64,000 bases of DNA from DAHUYF01 sp963838385 (GCA_963838385.1 CAWIRE010000014.1:124001-188000), one strand, 5' to 3'. Shown: positions 1-8,786, numbered from the stretch's first letter. Notes: generated by a model not told the origin, from the letters alone. Translations and numbers: made by a program.

Positions 1-815
1 GCGTCCTTGACCCGTGCTTTGGACATCGCTCTCCCGCGTCATTATCTGTTGGGCCAGCACAACCGGATATTGCAGTCGCATATTGTCCATCCGCAACCAA
101 AAGTGCAATCCTTCGGTCGAGATTGAGGTCGGCCAAAACGACCGCAGGGCTCATCCTGCGCATACTCGCCAGCTAAGCCTAGTCAGAAAAGCACCTTCCT
201 CCATATCGAGCGACGGCTCTATCTCATCGACCTCGCTCAGACAGACGTTCAGCTGCTTCGGCGGCCTCGAATTGAGCTGCCAAAGCGCTGATAGCGGCGA
301 TCTTAACTCAGGCAAATCCGAAGCGATTGGCTCGCGGGGAACGAGGCGGCCGAGACCCCGCTCAAGGTCGCCAAATCGCCTCGCCGTGCTACATAGCGGT
401 TGCACGGGCGATTTTTCGAGCCTCGAAACGGGGCGAGCTAATGCGGTGTAAGCGATCGATTTTAAAAGTGGTGGGCGCACCAGGGCTCGAACCTGGGACC
501 CGCTAATCCACGCTTGACGCTTCGGTGCTGAGCGGGAGCTAATCGTTCGAGGCCCACCTGCTGCCAGCCTCGGCGTCGAACTCGGCGCGCACGATGAACT
601 CCTTGATGGCGGCCATCCTATCTCTCTGTGGTTGCATTCGCCCATCCGTAATGCCGCCACGGCACCCGCAGTGGGCGTTTTTTCTACCGCGAAGTGGCGT
701 ATAGTCGATGACATCGTCGGCATCGGCTCTGCTCAGGCGCCGGCGACCGAGAGATTGGCCTGCCTCCTGCCAAGAGAGGTGACGCGCGCTCCCGCCTGAG
801 ACAGGGGGTTCTTGC
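1..815. other. No confident gene; left edge of window
   Basis: No convincing coding region is seen here. Base composition is less GC-rich than in the genes further right, and the long open frames have atypical, arginine/serine-rich translations. A possible gene start lies on the minus strand at 24-26 (ATG preceded by GGGAGAG, reading MSKARVKD) and would run off the left edge, but eight codons are too few to identify. The only recognisable element is the 36-bp tRNA-like repeat at 469-504. Confidence 0.4.
469..504 (-). repeat. 36-bp copy of tRNA-Lys 3' end (putative attachment site)
   Basis: These 36 bases are identical to 3307-3342, the CCA tail, acceptor strand and T-arm of the intact tRNA-Lys gene, in the same orientation. 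Beyond position 504 the match stops. A direct repeat of a tRNA 3' end is the usual footprint of a tyrosine-integrase element that inserted in a tRNA gene and restored it. No integrase gene is seen between the copies, so any element would now be a 2.8-kb remnant. Confidence 0.65.
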
Positions 816-1010
816 ATGCGCAGCGATCTTGATGCCGGTCAAGCCAAGCGGTGGCGATCGAAGGCGGAGGAGTGCCGCGCCGTCGGCGACCAGATGCAGG
901 ACCCGCAGGCCAAGCTGTCCTTCTGGCGCATGGCCCAAACCTATGACAGCTTGGCCAGCGCACTCGAGGAGCGCGCGGCGCCGGCGGTCCAAAAACCGGA
1001 GGCGGGCTAG
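816..1010 (+). CDS. Small soluble alphaproteobacterial protein, unknown function
   Basis: A 64-residue protein starting MRSDLDAGQAKRW. It is charged and predicted helical, with the segment AEECRAVGDQMQDPQA. It resembles a family of very short helical proteins common in Rhizobiales and Rhodospirillales (AEELRAxADQMxDPxA type), for which I know no function. There is no signal peptide or membrane segment. It lies in the interval bounded by the two tRNA-Lys repeats and is followed at once by a copy of the dispersed structured repeat. A G-rich stretch precedes the ATG at moderate spacing. Confidence 0.6.
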   Translation: MRSDLDAGQAKRWRSKAEECRAVGDQMQDPQAKLSFWRMAQTYDSLASALEERAAPAVQKPEAG

Positions 1011-1011
1011 G

Positions 1012-1107
1012 GGCTGCTTACGAGGCCAGCCGGCACGGTGCGGGCTTTCGTGCCCCGGATCAAGTCCGGGGCGCTGGCGCCCGCCAGGGACGACGCTGCG
1101 CGTCGCC
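1012..1107 (+). repeat. Structured intergenic repeat, copy A
   Basis: Full copy of the dispersed repeat: outer stem GCGGGC/GCCCGC, inner hairpin around CCCCGGATCAAGTCCGGGG, then a second hairpin CGACGC-TGC-GCGTCG. It is nearly identical to copy B at 2620-2716 on the other side of the IS, including about 25 bases of extra 5' sequence (GCTTACGAGGCCAGCC). The IS therefore appears to have landed at the junction of two tandem copies. Confidence 0.75.
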
Positions 1108-1437
1108 CTAGCAGGCTGTTGAAGAAGTATCCCAAGGCTTGGCGGTGAAGTTGGCTTCGTCGCCTCGATGAAAGCGGATTTCGCCTTGAAGCGAGCCGTC
1201 TGGCTGAAGCTCGGCCCAGCCGTCGCCGTTCGCCTGGTCCATTTCGTCGTTGCCGTCCCAGGAGAACTCGACGGCATCGCCTTCGCCAGCTCCCGAGATT
1301 TGGCCGGTGACGCAGCCGAAGGCGAACTCGCCGGAGCCTTGGCCGTCGAGGAAGATATAGGCGGGCTCCATCATGTCGGGATAATCGGCCTCGTAGTCCG
1401 GCATCTCGACGATGCGCCACTTGCCCTTGAGCCTCAT
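1108..1437 (-). CDS. Passenger protein of the IS5-type element, unknown function
   Basis: A 109-residue acidic protein, MRLKGKWRIVEMP at the start, with repeated GDGWAEL, FSWDGNDEMD and GEIRFHRGDEA segments that suggest a beta-rich fold. I recognise it as a widespread hypothetical family (KWRIVEM...GNDEMD...GDGWAELQPDGSL) but know no function. Its start codon overlaps the transposase stop (ATGA), which implies translational coupling. Its last residues (TSSTAC) and stop codon are encoded by the terminal inverted repeat and the CTAG duplication, so the gene belongs to the element. No nuclease, toxin or DNA-binding motif is visible. Confidence 0.7.
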   Translation of the reverse strand: MRLKGKWRIVEMPDYEADYPDMMEPAYIFLDGQGSGEFAFGCVTGQISGAGEGDAVEFSWDGNDEMDQANGDGWAELQPDGSLQGEIRFHRGDEANFTAKPWDTSSTAC

Positions 1438-2615
1438 GCCGGTGCCTCGAGAAGCTTGGGCAGGCGGATCAGATTGTAGGCTGCCAGTGCCAGGGTGAAG
1501 ACGGCCTGCACACGCGCGCGGCCGCGCAGCTTAACTTTGATCAGCCCTGCGGCCCCTTTGGTCCAACCGAACACCTCCTCGGTACGCTTGCGGCACCGCT
1601 GACTGATGGCATAGCCGAGGTGACGAGTGGTGCGACGGTCAATGGCGGTGGTGCGCGGCTGACCGCTCTCGCGCACATGCCCGTCGATCGCGACATGCGG
1701 CGTGACGACGCGGGCGCGCAGATCGGCGATGAACTGGCGCACATCGTAGGCCTTGTCGGCTCCCAGAGTGATCCGGTGCCGCCCGGTCCGGCGGTCCAGC
1801 AACTCAAGCGCTGCTTCCCGCTCGGCTGTGCCGGTCGCCAGGGTCAAGGTGCCATCCACCACCAAGCCATGACGGTTCTCCATCAGGACGTGGCCGATGT
1901 AGCAGAGCTTGGCGGCCTGGCCGCCTTTTTTGTACAGCCTAGCCTCTGGATCGGTGGTGCTTTGATGGGTCTCGTTGGAGCGCTTCTCTTTGTGGAAGTT
2001 GCGCTCGGCATTGCGGCCAGGACCATCCTTGTCGTTGTCGCCTCCGTCCTTCCTGCGGAAGCTCTTCAGCGAGGCCCAAGCCTCGATCAGCGTTCCATCT
2101 ACCGAGAAATGGTCGCTGGAGAGCAGCCGCTTCACCCTCGGCTGAGCCAGCACGGCACGCAAGAACTTGGCCGCGATTTCTCCTTTCAACAGCCTGTCGC
2201 GATTCTTGGTGAAGCTGGAATGGTCCCAGGCTGGATCATCGACGCCCAACCCAACGAACCAGCGGAACAAGAGATCGAATTCAATCCGCTCCATCAGCAG
2301 GCGCTCCGAGCGGATGCCGTAGAAGGCTTGCAGCAGCATCGCCCGCAAGAGACGCTCCGGCGGGATCGAGGGTCGCCCCAGCCGCGGCGGATAGAGTATG
2401 GCAAAGTCTTCGCTCAGGTCCGCCAGCGCCGTGTTGGCGATCTCCCGGATCGGGCGAAGCGGGTGGTCCCGCCGCACCCAACTCTCCAGATCTACATACG
2501 AGAACAATGACCCAGACCGCTCGTCAGCCCCCCGCATCAGCGCCCCCAAAGCTCGCGCCCAAGGGGAGTAAATCACGGTTAAGCCGGGTCCGCTACGGAC
2601 TTCTTCAACAGCCTG
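1112..2615 (-). mobile_element. IS5-type insertion sequence with passenger gene
   Basis: A 1504-bp element with perfect 17-bp terminal inverted repeats (CAGGCTGTTGAAGAAGT at 1112-1128 and its complement at 2599-2615). It is flanked by the 4-bp direct repeat CTAG (1108-1111 and 2616-2619), as expected for IS5-family target duplications. It carries a DDE transposase and, overlapping its stop codon, a second small gene that lies almost wholly inside the ends. Perfect ends and an intact transposase suggest recent insertion. Confidence 0.88.
1434..2537 (-). CDS. IS5 family transposase
   Basis: A DDE transposase of 367 residues from the ATG of MRGADERSGSLFSYVDLE; a GTG 13 codons upstream (2576) would also be open. 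The N-terminal part has the DUF772-type region (RPSIPPERLLRAMLLQAFY...RSERLLMERIE). The catalytic acids are likely the Asp in SVDGTLIEAW, the Asp in GADKAYD and the Glu in RKRTEEVFGW. Length and motifs fit IS5-family enzymes. It is the main gene of the 1112-2615 element. Confidence 0.9.
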   Translation of the reverse strand: MRGADERSGSLFSYVDLESWVRRDHPLRPIREIANTALADLSEDFAILYPPRLGRPSIPPERLLRAMLLQAFYGIRSERLLMERIEFDLLFRWFVGLGVDDPAWDHSSFTKNRDRLLKGEIAAKFLRAVLAQPRVKRLLSSDHFSVDGTLIEAWASLKSFRRKDGGDNDKDGPGRNAERNFHKEKRSNETHQSTTDPEARLYKKGGQAAKLCYIGHVLMENRHGLVVDGTLTLATGTAEREAALELLDRRTGRHRITLGADKAYDVRQFIADLRARVVTPHVAIDGHVRESGQPRTTAIDRRTTRHLGYAISQRCRKRTEEVFGWTKGAAGLIKVKLRGRARVQAVFTLALAAYNLIRLPKLLEAPA

Positions 2616-2619
2616 CTAG

Positions 2620-2716
2620 GGGTTGCTTACGAGGCCAGCCGGCACGGTGCGGGCTTTCGCGCCCCGGATCAAGTCCGGGGCGCTGGCGCCCGCCAGGGAC
2701 GACGCTGCGCGTCGCC
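2620..2716 (+). repeat. Structured intergenic repeat, copy B
   Basis: Near-identical to copy A, differing by a T/C change in the loop-proximal CTTTCGCGCC. It has the same inner hairpin and the same second hairpin CGACGC-TGC-GCGTCG. It ends just upstream of the ribosome binding site of the next gene. Confidence 0.75.
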
Positions 2717-2734
2717 CTAGGTTTGGAGGTCGGC

Positions 2735-3037
2735 ATGTCCCCAGGATTTCATCTCGTCGCCGCCGTGCTGCTGGCGCAAGCCGGGCCCGTCGCGGCCGAC
2801 GATCAGCTCCCCGCTTTTCCCGACCAACAGAGTCAGGACCAGTGGAAACGAGCGGAGGAGCTCGCCCGCAAGGGAATGGAAGAGCTGCTCCGGTCGCTCG
2901 AGCTCTTCAAGGAAGGCCTCCCCGTTTACGGGACGCCCTTCATCGACCCCAATGGCAACATCGTCATCCCGCGCAAGCCGCGCCTGACGCCGCCCTTGGG
3001 CGCACCCGTGCCCGAGCCCGCGCCGGAACGCACCTGA
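2735..3037 (+). CDS. Small secreted protein, unknown function
   Basis: A 100-residue protein with a short N-terminal signal sequence (hydrophobic core HLVAAVLLAQAG, likely cleaved near VAA-DD). A charged helical stretch (QWKRAEELARKGMEELL) follows, and then a proline-rich tail with the segment DPNGNIVIPRKP. Similar small periplasmic proteins (ELAREGIERMLRAL...NGDIIIPR type) occur in many alphaproteobacteria without known function. The ATG is chosen because GGAGGT lies 5 bases upstream; longer readings run back into the structured repeat. It converges on the HicB-like gene with no gap. Confidence 0.65.
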   Translation: MSPGFHLVAAVLLAQAGPVAADDQLPAFPDQQSQDQWKRAEELARKGMEELLRSLELFKEGLPVYGTPFIDPNGNIVIPRKPRLTPPLGAPVPEPAPERT

Positions 3038-3217
3038 TCACGCGGGATCGCCGGGGGCGGCATTGCCGCTTCGATCGGCGATCACGCGCAGAGCGAGGAC
3101 GGTCACCATATGGCGTGCCTCGGCTTCGGATGCGCCGTAGGCGACGACCCCGGGCAACTCGACAATCTCGGCGATCCAGCGCCCGTCGTCTTCACGTTCG
3201 ATCTCGATCGTGAGCAT
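3038..3217 (-). CDS. Orphan HicB-like (UPF0150) protein
   Basis: A 59-residue protein matching the N-terminal half of HicB-type antitoxins: beta strand MLTIEIEREDDGRWIAEI, then ELPGVVAYGASEAEARHMV, the usual PG-x-x-(A/T)-x-G-x(T/S)-x-x-EA pattern. The second ATG is preferred because AGAGG lies nine bases upstream; an ATG three codons earlier is also possible. No HicA toxin gene is found on either side, and there is no C-terminal DNA-binding domain. It may be a solitary relict or a stand-alone regulator. It sits between the small secreted protein and tRNA-Lys. Confidence 0.65.
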   Translation of the reverse strand: MLTIEIEREDDGRWIAEIVELPGVVAYGASEAEARHMVTVLALRVIADRSGNAAPGDPA

Positions 3218-3306
3218 GGTCGCCATCCTCTGAGACGGACAGCAACGGGGGGTTACCGGTCCCGTCCCCCCGCCGTGCCTTGGAGCAGCAAGACATTCGG
3301 GGGATC

Positions 3307-3382
<76 letters not shown>

Positions 3383-3858
3383 CCCGTCGGGGAGGCGCGG
3401 TGTATATCAAAGGCGGGCGGGGTTGTCGAGGGTGCGGGGCGCTCGGGAAAGGCGCGGGCGGCGGCGATACACCTCACCCTCCCCATCGTCTGATGAGCGA
3501 GGGTCCCCTCCCTCTCCCCGCTTTCGCGCGGAGAGGGGAAAGAGCGCCGCTTGTCGGAGGGGTGCGGCTTTCGCGCCCCGGATCAAGTCCGGGGCGCTGG
3601 CGCCGCCGCGGACGACCGCGCAGAGCGCGGTCGCCGAGGGGCCCCTCCCTCTCCCACGAGGGGAGAGGGAGTTGGCGGCGCTGCTAGTCCGCTCTGTGCG
3701 GGCTTTCGCGCTCCGGATCAAGTCCGGGGCGCTGACGGCCCGCCCGCGACGATGCTGCGCATCGCGCGGCGCTCGGTGATCTCCGTCGCCCCTTGCGGGA
3801 GAGGGTCGGGGTGAGGGGTTGGCAACGCGGCCAGTCGGCACGCGTAAGGCGCGGGCGT
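3383..3858. repeat. Cluster of intergenic repeats downstream of rodA
   Basis: No gene is seen. Two copies of the structured repeat lie at 3562-3634 (copy C, second hairpin CGACCGCGC-AGA-GCGCGGTCG) and 3696-3771 (copy D, second hairpin CGATGC-TGC-GCATCG). Between and around them are short inverted repeats of the CTCTCCC...GGGAGAGGG(TCGGGGTGAG) type. These could terminate transcription of the rodA operon, but none has a clear U-tract. Confidence 0.7.
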
Positions 3859-5016
3859 TTATTCGCTTTCCCCGAACCGGCCGATGCGGGTGTCGCGGTG
3901 GACGTAGACGCTCATCAGCAGGCCCATGCCGAACATCACCGTCAGCATGGCGGTGCCGCCATAGGAGATCAGCGGCAGCGGCACGCCGACCACCGGGATG
4001 AGGCCCATCACCATGGCGATGTTGATGAAGACGTAGAGGAAGAAGTTGACGGTGATGCCGAGCGCCAGCAGCCGGCCGAACTGGTTGCGGCAGCGGAAGG
4101 CGATGGCGAAGCCGTAGACGAAGACCAGGCTGTAGAGCGCCAGCAGCACCAGCCCGCCCACCAGCCCCCATTCCTCGGCCAGCATGGTGAAGATGAAGTC
4201 GGTCTGCCGCTCCGGCAGGAAGGAGAGATGCGCCTGCGAGCCCTGCAGGAAGCCCTTGCCGAAGACGCCGCCGGAGCCGATGGCGATCTTGGACTGCAGG
4301 CTGTGGTAGCCGGCGCCCAGCGGGTCGTTCTCGGGGTCGAGGAAGGTGTAGATGCGGTTCTTCTGGTAGTCGCGCAGGAAGCGCCAGGCGACCGGCACCG
4401 CGCCGGCGCCGGCGGCCAGCACGATGACGAACTTCCACCAGCGCACGCCGGCGAGGAAGAACATGGCGCCGCCGCTCATCACCAGCACCATGGCGGTGCC
4501 GAGATCGGGCTGCTTCAGCACCAGCGCCGCGGGCACCAGCACCAGCACCGCCGGCCAGACCAGCCGCGTCGGCCGGCCGATATCCTCGGGCGCCACGCCG
4601 TGGAAATAGCGCGCCAGCACCAGCACCAGCGCGATCTTCATCAGCTCGGACGGCTGCAGCTGGATGATGCCGAGATCGATCCAGCGCTGCGCGCCCATGC
4701 CGAGCCGCCCGTGCAGCATGACGACGAGCAGCAGCACCAGCGACACGCCGTAGAAGATGTAGGCGGAGTGGTATCGGAGCCAGAAGCGGATGTCGATCAT
4801 GGCCACGCCCAGCATGACGACCAGCGACACGCCGTAGCGCATCGCCTGCTTGGCGGCCCAGGGCTGCCAGCTGCCATTGGCGGCGGAATAGAGCGTGGCG
4901 AAGCCGATGCCGGCCAGGATGGTCAGCAGCAGCACCAGCCCCCAATTGATGCTCCAGAGCTTCTCCGCGAGGCTCGGCTGCGGCCGCCCGATATCGAAAC
5001 TGTTGGAGAATGCCAT
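3859..5016 (-). CDS. rodA: Peptidoglycan glycosyltransferase RodA (SEDS family)
   Basis: A polytopic inner-membrane protein of 385 residues that polymerises lipid II glycan strands during lateral wall growth, working with PBP2 and the MreBCD scaffold. It shows SEDS-family features: about ten hydrophobic segments, the QPSELMKI segment after MGAQRWIDLG, the KQPDLGTAMV segment, the large loop with PERQTDFIFTMLAEEWG, and the C-terminal PLPLISYGGTAMLT. Length is normal. It is the last gene of mreB-mreC-mreD-mrdA-rodA, all on the minus strand, and is separated from mrdA by about 270 bases of repeat-rich DNA. Confidence 0.95.
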   Translation of the reverse strand: MAFSNSFDIGRPQPSLAEKLWSINWGLVLLLTILAGIGFATLYSAANGSWQPWAAKQAMRYGVSLVVMLGVAMIDIRFWLRYHSAYIFYGVSLVLLLVVMLHGRLGMGAQRWIDLGIIQLQPSELMKIALVLVLARYFHGVAPEDIGRPTRLVWPAVLVLVPAALVLKQPDLGTAMVLVMSGGAMFFLAGVRWWKFVIVLAAGAGAVPVAWRFLRDYQKNRIYTFLDPENDPLGAGYHSLQSKIAIGSGGVFGKGFLQGSQAHLSFLPERQTDFIFTMLAEEWGLVGGLVLLALYSLVFVYGFAIAFRCRNQFGRLLALGITVNFFLYVFINIAMVMGLIPVVGVPLPLISYGGTAMLTVMFGMGLLMSVYVHRDTRIGRFGESE

Positions 5017-5059
5017 CGTGTGGTCGTCCTAAGCGTACCGGGTATCGCGGTAGGAAAGT

Positions 5060-5275
5060 CCAACCACGGAGACACGGAGGTCACGGAGAAGAGGCGCGGG
5101 CGCGCGCTTGGCGCAAACGAGACGTAATTCCGCCTTCCCCGCGACAGCGGGGAGCCAGGGCGAGCGACGGGCGATCAATCTCTGGGCCCCCGCTTTCGCG
5201 GGGGCGGCGGAGAGCGGTCGCATTTCCGGAACCTGACTCAGCGCCGCTCCTCTCCGTGCCTGCGTGGTGAGCCTC
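5060..5275. repeat. Composite repeat between mrdA and rodA
   Basis: Contains CCACGGAGACACGGAGGTCACGGAG (in two parts at 5064-5090), then a CCCCGCGACAGCGGGG hairpin and a GGGCCCCCGCTTTCGCGGGGG hairpin, then a weaker inverse of the first motif near 5250. The same composite recurs at 16684-16908, and its central part at 26722-26806. It lies inside an operon, so it is transcribed but apparently not coding. Confidence 0.7.
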
Positions 5276-5283
5276 ATCGGCGG

Positions 5284-7178
5284 TCAGCCCTGCGCGACGG
5301 ATTGGGGGTGGTCGGGGACGCGGCGCACGGGGTCGCGCTTCTGCGCCTCGAGCAGCACGTCGCGGGCGATCGGCGCCGCCACCGCGCCGCCTTCGCCGGC
5401 GCTCTTGCCGCCATGCTCCACCACCACGGCGCAGGCATAGCGCGGCGCGCTCACCGGCGCGAAAGAGATGAAGAGCGCATGGTCGCGCTCCTTCCACGGC
5501 ACGTCGGTGATCTTGCGCAAACCGTGCTCGCGCTCCGCCTGGGAGATGTGGTGCACCTGGGCGGTGCCGGTCTTGCCGCCCATGAGGTAGAGCGGATCCT
5601 CGATGCGCGCGTGATAGGCGGTGCCGTGCGGCTCGTTGACGACGCCGTACATGCCGTTGAGCACGAGCTCGACGTGCTTGGGATTGAAATTGAGCGCCGC
5701 GAAGGCGGGGTTCACGCCCGGCGCCAGCGGGCTCGCCCGCGTCATGATGCCGACGGTGCGCGTCAGCGCGCGGCACGACGGCGCGGCCGGTCACCAGGCG
5801 CGCCGCATAGGTTGCCAGCTGCAGCGGCGTCGCCGAGACGTAGCTCTGGCCGATGCCGCAGCTCACCGTGTCGCCGCGCTGCCAGGCGACGCCGGTGACG
5901 GCGCGCTTCCAGGCGCGGGTCGGGATGAGCCCGGTCTTCTCGCCGGGGATGTCGATGTCGAGCTTCTCGCCGAGGCCGAAATTATGCGCCATGGCGGCGA
6001 TGCGATCGATGCCGAGGAGGTCGGCGACGTTGTAGAAGAACACGTCGCAGGACTGCTTGATCGCCTCGCGCACCGCAATCGTGCCGTGGCCGCCATGCTT
6101 CCAGCAGTGGAAGACGGTGTTGCCGAGATGGAAGAAGCCCGGGCAGAAGAAGGTGGTCTCGGGCGTGATCGCGCCGGATTCGAGCGCTGTCATCGCGACC
6201 AGCGGCTTGAAGGTCGAGCCCGGCGCATAGACGCCGGCGATCGCCTTGTCGCTCAGCGGATCGAGCGGATCGGCGACGAGCTTCTGCCACACCGCCTGGG
6301 TCAGACCCGAGGAGAAGGCGGCCGGGTCGTAGCCCGGGCTCGAGGCCAGCGCCAGCACCTCGCCGGTCCAGCTGTCGAGCAGCACGCAGGAGGCGCTGAG
6401 CTCGTCGGTGCAGCGCTTGGCCGCCAGATCCTGCAGGTCGACGTCGAGGCTGAGCACGATCTCCTGGCCGGGGATGCCGTCCTCGCGCGCCAGCTCGCGC
6501 ACCACGCGGCCATAGGCGTTGACCTCGACCTCGCTGGTGCCGGCGCTGCCGCGCAGCTCGAGATCGTATTGCTTCTCCACGCCGTTCTTGCCGACGCGGA
6601 AATCGGGCAGCTCGAGCAGCGGATCGTCGCCGGTGAGCTCCTTGTCGGAGACGGCGGCGACATAGCCCAGCACGTGCGAGCCGGCATCGCCCAGCGGGTA
6701 GAAGCGCGTCAGGCCCTGCTCGATCGAGACGCCGGGCAGCTCCAGCGTGTTGGCCTCGATCCGCGCCATCTCGTCCCAGGTCAGGTTCTCGCGGATGGTC
6801 GACCGGCACGAAGCTGTGCTTGCGCTTGATGTCGCGCAGCACGCGGTGGCGATCGGCGTCGCCGACCGGGATGAGGGTCGCGACCGCGTCGAGCGTCGAG
6901 GGAATGTCGCCCGCCTGCTCCGCCACCAGCACGACGCGGTATGTCGGCGCATTGTCGGCGAGCGGCACGCCGAAGCGGTCGACGATGCGCCCGCGCGGCG
7001 GCGCCAGCAGGCGGATGCTGATGCGGTTCTCGTCGGCGAGCATGACGTAGCGGCCGGCCTGCATCACCTGGAGGTAGTACATGCGCCCGGCCAGCGTGGC
7101 GAGCAGCGCCACCTGCGCGCCGCCCAGCAGCACGGCGCGGCGGGTCAGGAGCTTGGTGCGGTTGTTCTCGCGCTGCAT
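5284..7178 (-). pseudogene. mrdA: Penicillin-binding protein 2 (mrdA), reading frame broken twice
   Basis: Elongation-specific transpeptidase, partner of RodA. In order it shows an N-terminal membrane anchor (RRAVLLGGAQVALLATLAG), the dimerisation domain (LAPPRGRIVDRFG), and the transpeptidase domain with SxxK (GSTFKP), the SCDVFFYNV motif and KTG (GGKTGTAQV). All catalytic motifs are intact, but the frame changes near 6800 and near 5768. Each time one extra base restores the expected protein if removed. Because the gene is normally essential for rod shape and every motif survives, sequence error is more likely than real inactivation. The ATG at 7178 (MQRENNRTKLL) is used; a GTG at 7208 is possible. 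Confidence 0.85.
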
Positions 7179-7209
7179 GGCGCTAGCCCGCGCCGGGGGA
7201 GGGGTCACT

Positions 7210-7346
7210 CACGCGAGGCATGGCGGGCACGGAGAAGGCGAAGTAAGGCATCCGCGTCTTGCGGTCGCGCGAAGGAAGACGTGGATCGCCGTGACAAGCC
7301 CGGCCATGCCGATGAACAGGGTGAAAACCATGCCGGGCCATGACGG
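7210..7346. repeat. Repeat-like spacer between mreD and mrdA
   Basis: Contains a GAAGACGTGGATCGCCGTGA-CAAGCCCGGCCATG type sequence that I recognise as a dispersed intergenic repeat in many alphaproteobacteria. No reading frame with a plausible start fills it. It separates two genes that are often nearly contiguous in related genomes. Confidence 0.45.
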
Positions 7347-7868
7347 TCACACCCGCATCAGGAAGGCGCGCTGGGCGCGGGCCAGGAGGTAGCTCGCGAC
7401 CGGGAAGCTCGCCACGGTCAGCGCCGCCTCGAAGATGAAGGGGCGCGCGCCCAGCGCCGCGCCGTGCAGCAGGCTGACCAGCGCCCATTCGAAGGTGACG
7501 ACCGCGGCGGCGGTGGCGAGGAAGCCCGCCCACAGCACCGGGAACAGGCGGTTGATGAAGAAGCGGCGCTGGCCCATCAGCACCGTGCGCGTCAGCAGCA
7601 GCGTCAGCGCCGAGGTGCCGACATAGGGCGTGCCGTTCAGGAGGTCGAGCAGCAGCCCGAGCAGGAACACCGCGACGGGCGGCAGCAGGTCGGGGCGGTA
7701 GATCGTCCAGTGGAAGACCGCCATCAGCGCGAAGGCCGGCGTCACCACGGCAAAGCCGGGGATGTGCAGCGGCACGACCGAGACGAGGACGAAGAGCAGC
7801 GTGGTGATCGACGGGACGAGCTTGTTGGGCAGGCCGTCGGACTCGCGCTGGAACAGCGCCATGCGCAT
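7347..7868 (-). CDS. mreD: Rod shape-determining protein MreD
   Basis: A 173-residue integral membrane protein with five or six hydrophobic segments, including KLVPSITTLLFVLVSVVPL and LLPPVAVFLLGLLLDLLNG. It carries the typical MreD signature PVAVFLLGLLLDLL-GTPYVGTSALTLLL. It forms part of the elongasome between MreC and PBP2. It begins four bases after the stop of mreC, so the two genes are probably translated together. Its C-terminus (RAQRAFLMRV) matches the usual length. Confidence 0.9.
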   Translation of the reverse strand: MRMALFQRESDGLPNKLVPSITTLLFVLVSVVPLHIPGFAVVTPAFALMAVFHWTIYRPDLLPPVAVFLLGLLLDLLNGTPYVGTSALTLLLTRTVLMGQRRFFINRLFPVLWAGFLATAAAVVTFEWALVSLLHGAALGARPFIFEAALTVASFPVASYLLARAQRAFLMRV

Positions 7869-7874
7869 GGCGCC

Positions 7875-8786
7875 TCACCGCGCCAAGGCGGGATCGACGA
7901 CCCTGGCGCCCCGCGTCGGCCGGGGCAGCGGCAGCGCGCTCTGCGGCAGCACGCCCTTGAGGCCGAAATCGACGATACGGACGTATTCGAGGCGCGAGAG
8001 CTCGGCGTAGGGCTCGACGCGGACGATGCCGTTCTCGATCGCGGCCACCACGCCCACCGGCACGCCCGGCGGGAAGACGCCGCCCGAGCCGTCGGTGACG
8101 ATGCGCTCGCCGACCTTGGGCTGGACGTTGATCGGCAGGTAGAGGAGGCGCGGCTGATCGGAATTGTCGCCGGCCATCACCGCGCGCTCGTGCGAGGCGT
8201 CGAGCATGACCGGGATGTGCGAGTTGAGGTCGGTCAGCAGCAGGACGCGGGCGGCGCGGTTGCCGACCTCGGCGACGCGGCCGACCAGCCCGTCGCCCGT
8301 CACCGCCGCCTGGCCGCGCGCGACGCCGTCGCGGACGCCGGCGCTCACCAGCACGCTGCGGACGAAGGCGCCGCCGCTATCGGCGATGACCTGCGCCGAG
8401 ATGAAGCGCGGCGAGCCCTCCGGCACGTATTTCAGCAAGCCGCGCAGCCCGGCATTCTCGTCCTCGAGCCGGCGCGCCACGTCCTGCCATTGCAGCAGCC
8501 GCCCGTTCTCCTCGCGCAGGCGCTGGTTCTCGCGATAGAGGTCGAAGACGCCCTCGGCGTTGCGCACCCCCGAGGCGAAGGTCGCCATCGGCTGGGCCAC
8601 CGCCTGCAGCAGCGGCGCCGCGGCGTCGGCGACGGCGATGCGCAGCCGGTCGAACAGCAGCACATCGGCCTTGCCGAGGACGATGAACATCATGGAGAGC
8701 AGGACGAGGAACGGCACGACGACCCGCTGGGCCATCGCTTTGACCGGCGCCGTCAGCCTGTCCACCGCTCCCGAACGTTCCCGCAA
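7875..8786 (-). CDS. mreC: Rod shape-determining protein MreC
   Basis: A bitopic inner-membrane protein whose periplasmic part activates PBP2-RodA. It has one membrane segment (VVVPFLVLLSMMFIVLG), a coiled coil (LYRENQRLREENGRLLQW...LEDENAGLRGLL) and the two-barrel periplasmic domain (GDGLVGRV, GAAIENG-like loops, RIVDFG near the end). The TTG start at 8786 is chosen because GGTGGAG lies eight bases upstream and the N-terminus then matches the family. An upstream TTG at 8831 would add 15 glycine/arginine-rich residues. It lies about 86 bases downstream of mreB. Confidence 0.9.
   Translation of the reverse strand: MRERSGAVDRLTAPVKAMAQRVVVPFLVLLSMMFIVLGKADVLLFDRLRIAVADAAAPLLQAVAQPMATFASGVRNAEGVFDLYRENQRLREENGRLLQWQDVARRLEDENAGLRGLLKYVPEGSPRFISAQVIADSGGAFVRSVLVSAGVRDGVARGQAAVTGDGLVGRVAEVGNRAARVLLLTDLNSHIPVMLDASHERAVMAGDNSDQPRLLYLPINVQPKVGERIVTDGSGGVFPPGVPVGVVAAIENGIVRVEPYAELSRLEYVRIVDFGLKGVLPQSALPLPRPTRGARVVDPALAR

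Noticed and set aside
14..451. 145-codon frame near the left edge
   Set aside because: No ribosome binding site and an atypical serine/arginine-rich composition. It overlaps equally poor frames on the other strand, so no gene is called.
3383..3858. CRISPR-like array from the repeated GC-rich hairpins
   Set aside because: The repeats are irregularly spaced, differ in sequence, form internal hairpins and have no uniform spacers. No cas gene is present anywhere in the window.
5284..7178. Treating mrdA as a truly inactivated gene
   Set aside because: Both shifts are single extra bases, every catalytic motif is intact and the surrounding elongation operon is complete. The same type of shift occurs in five other genes, so sequence error is the better explanation.
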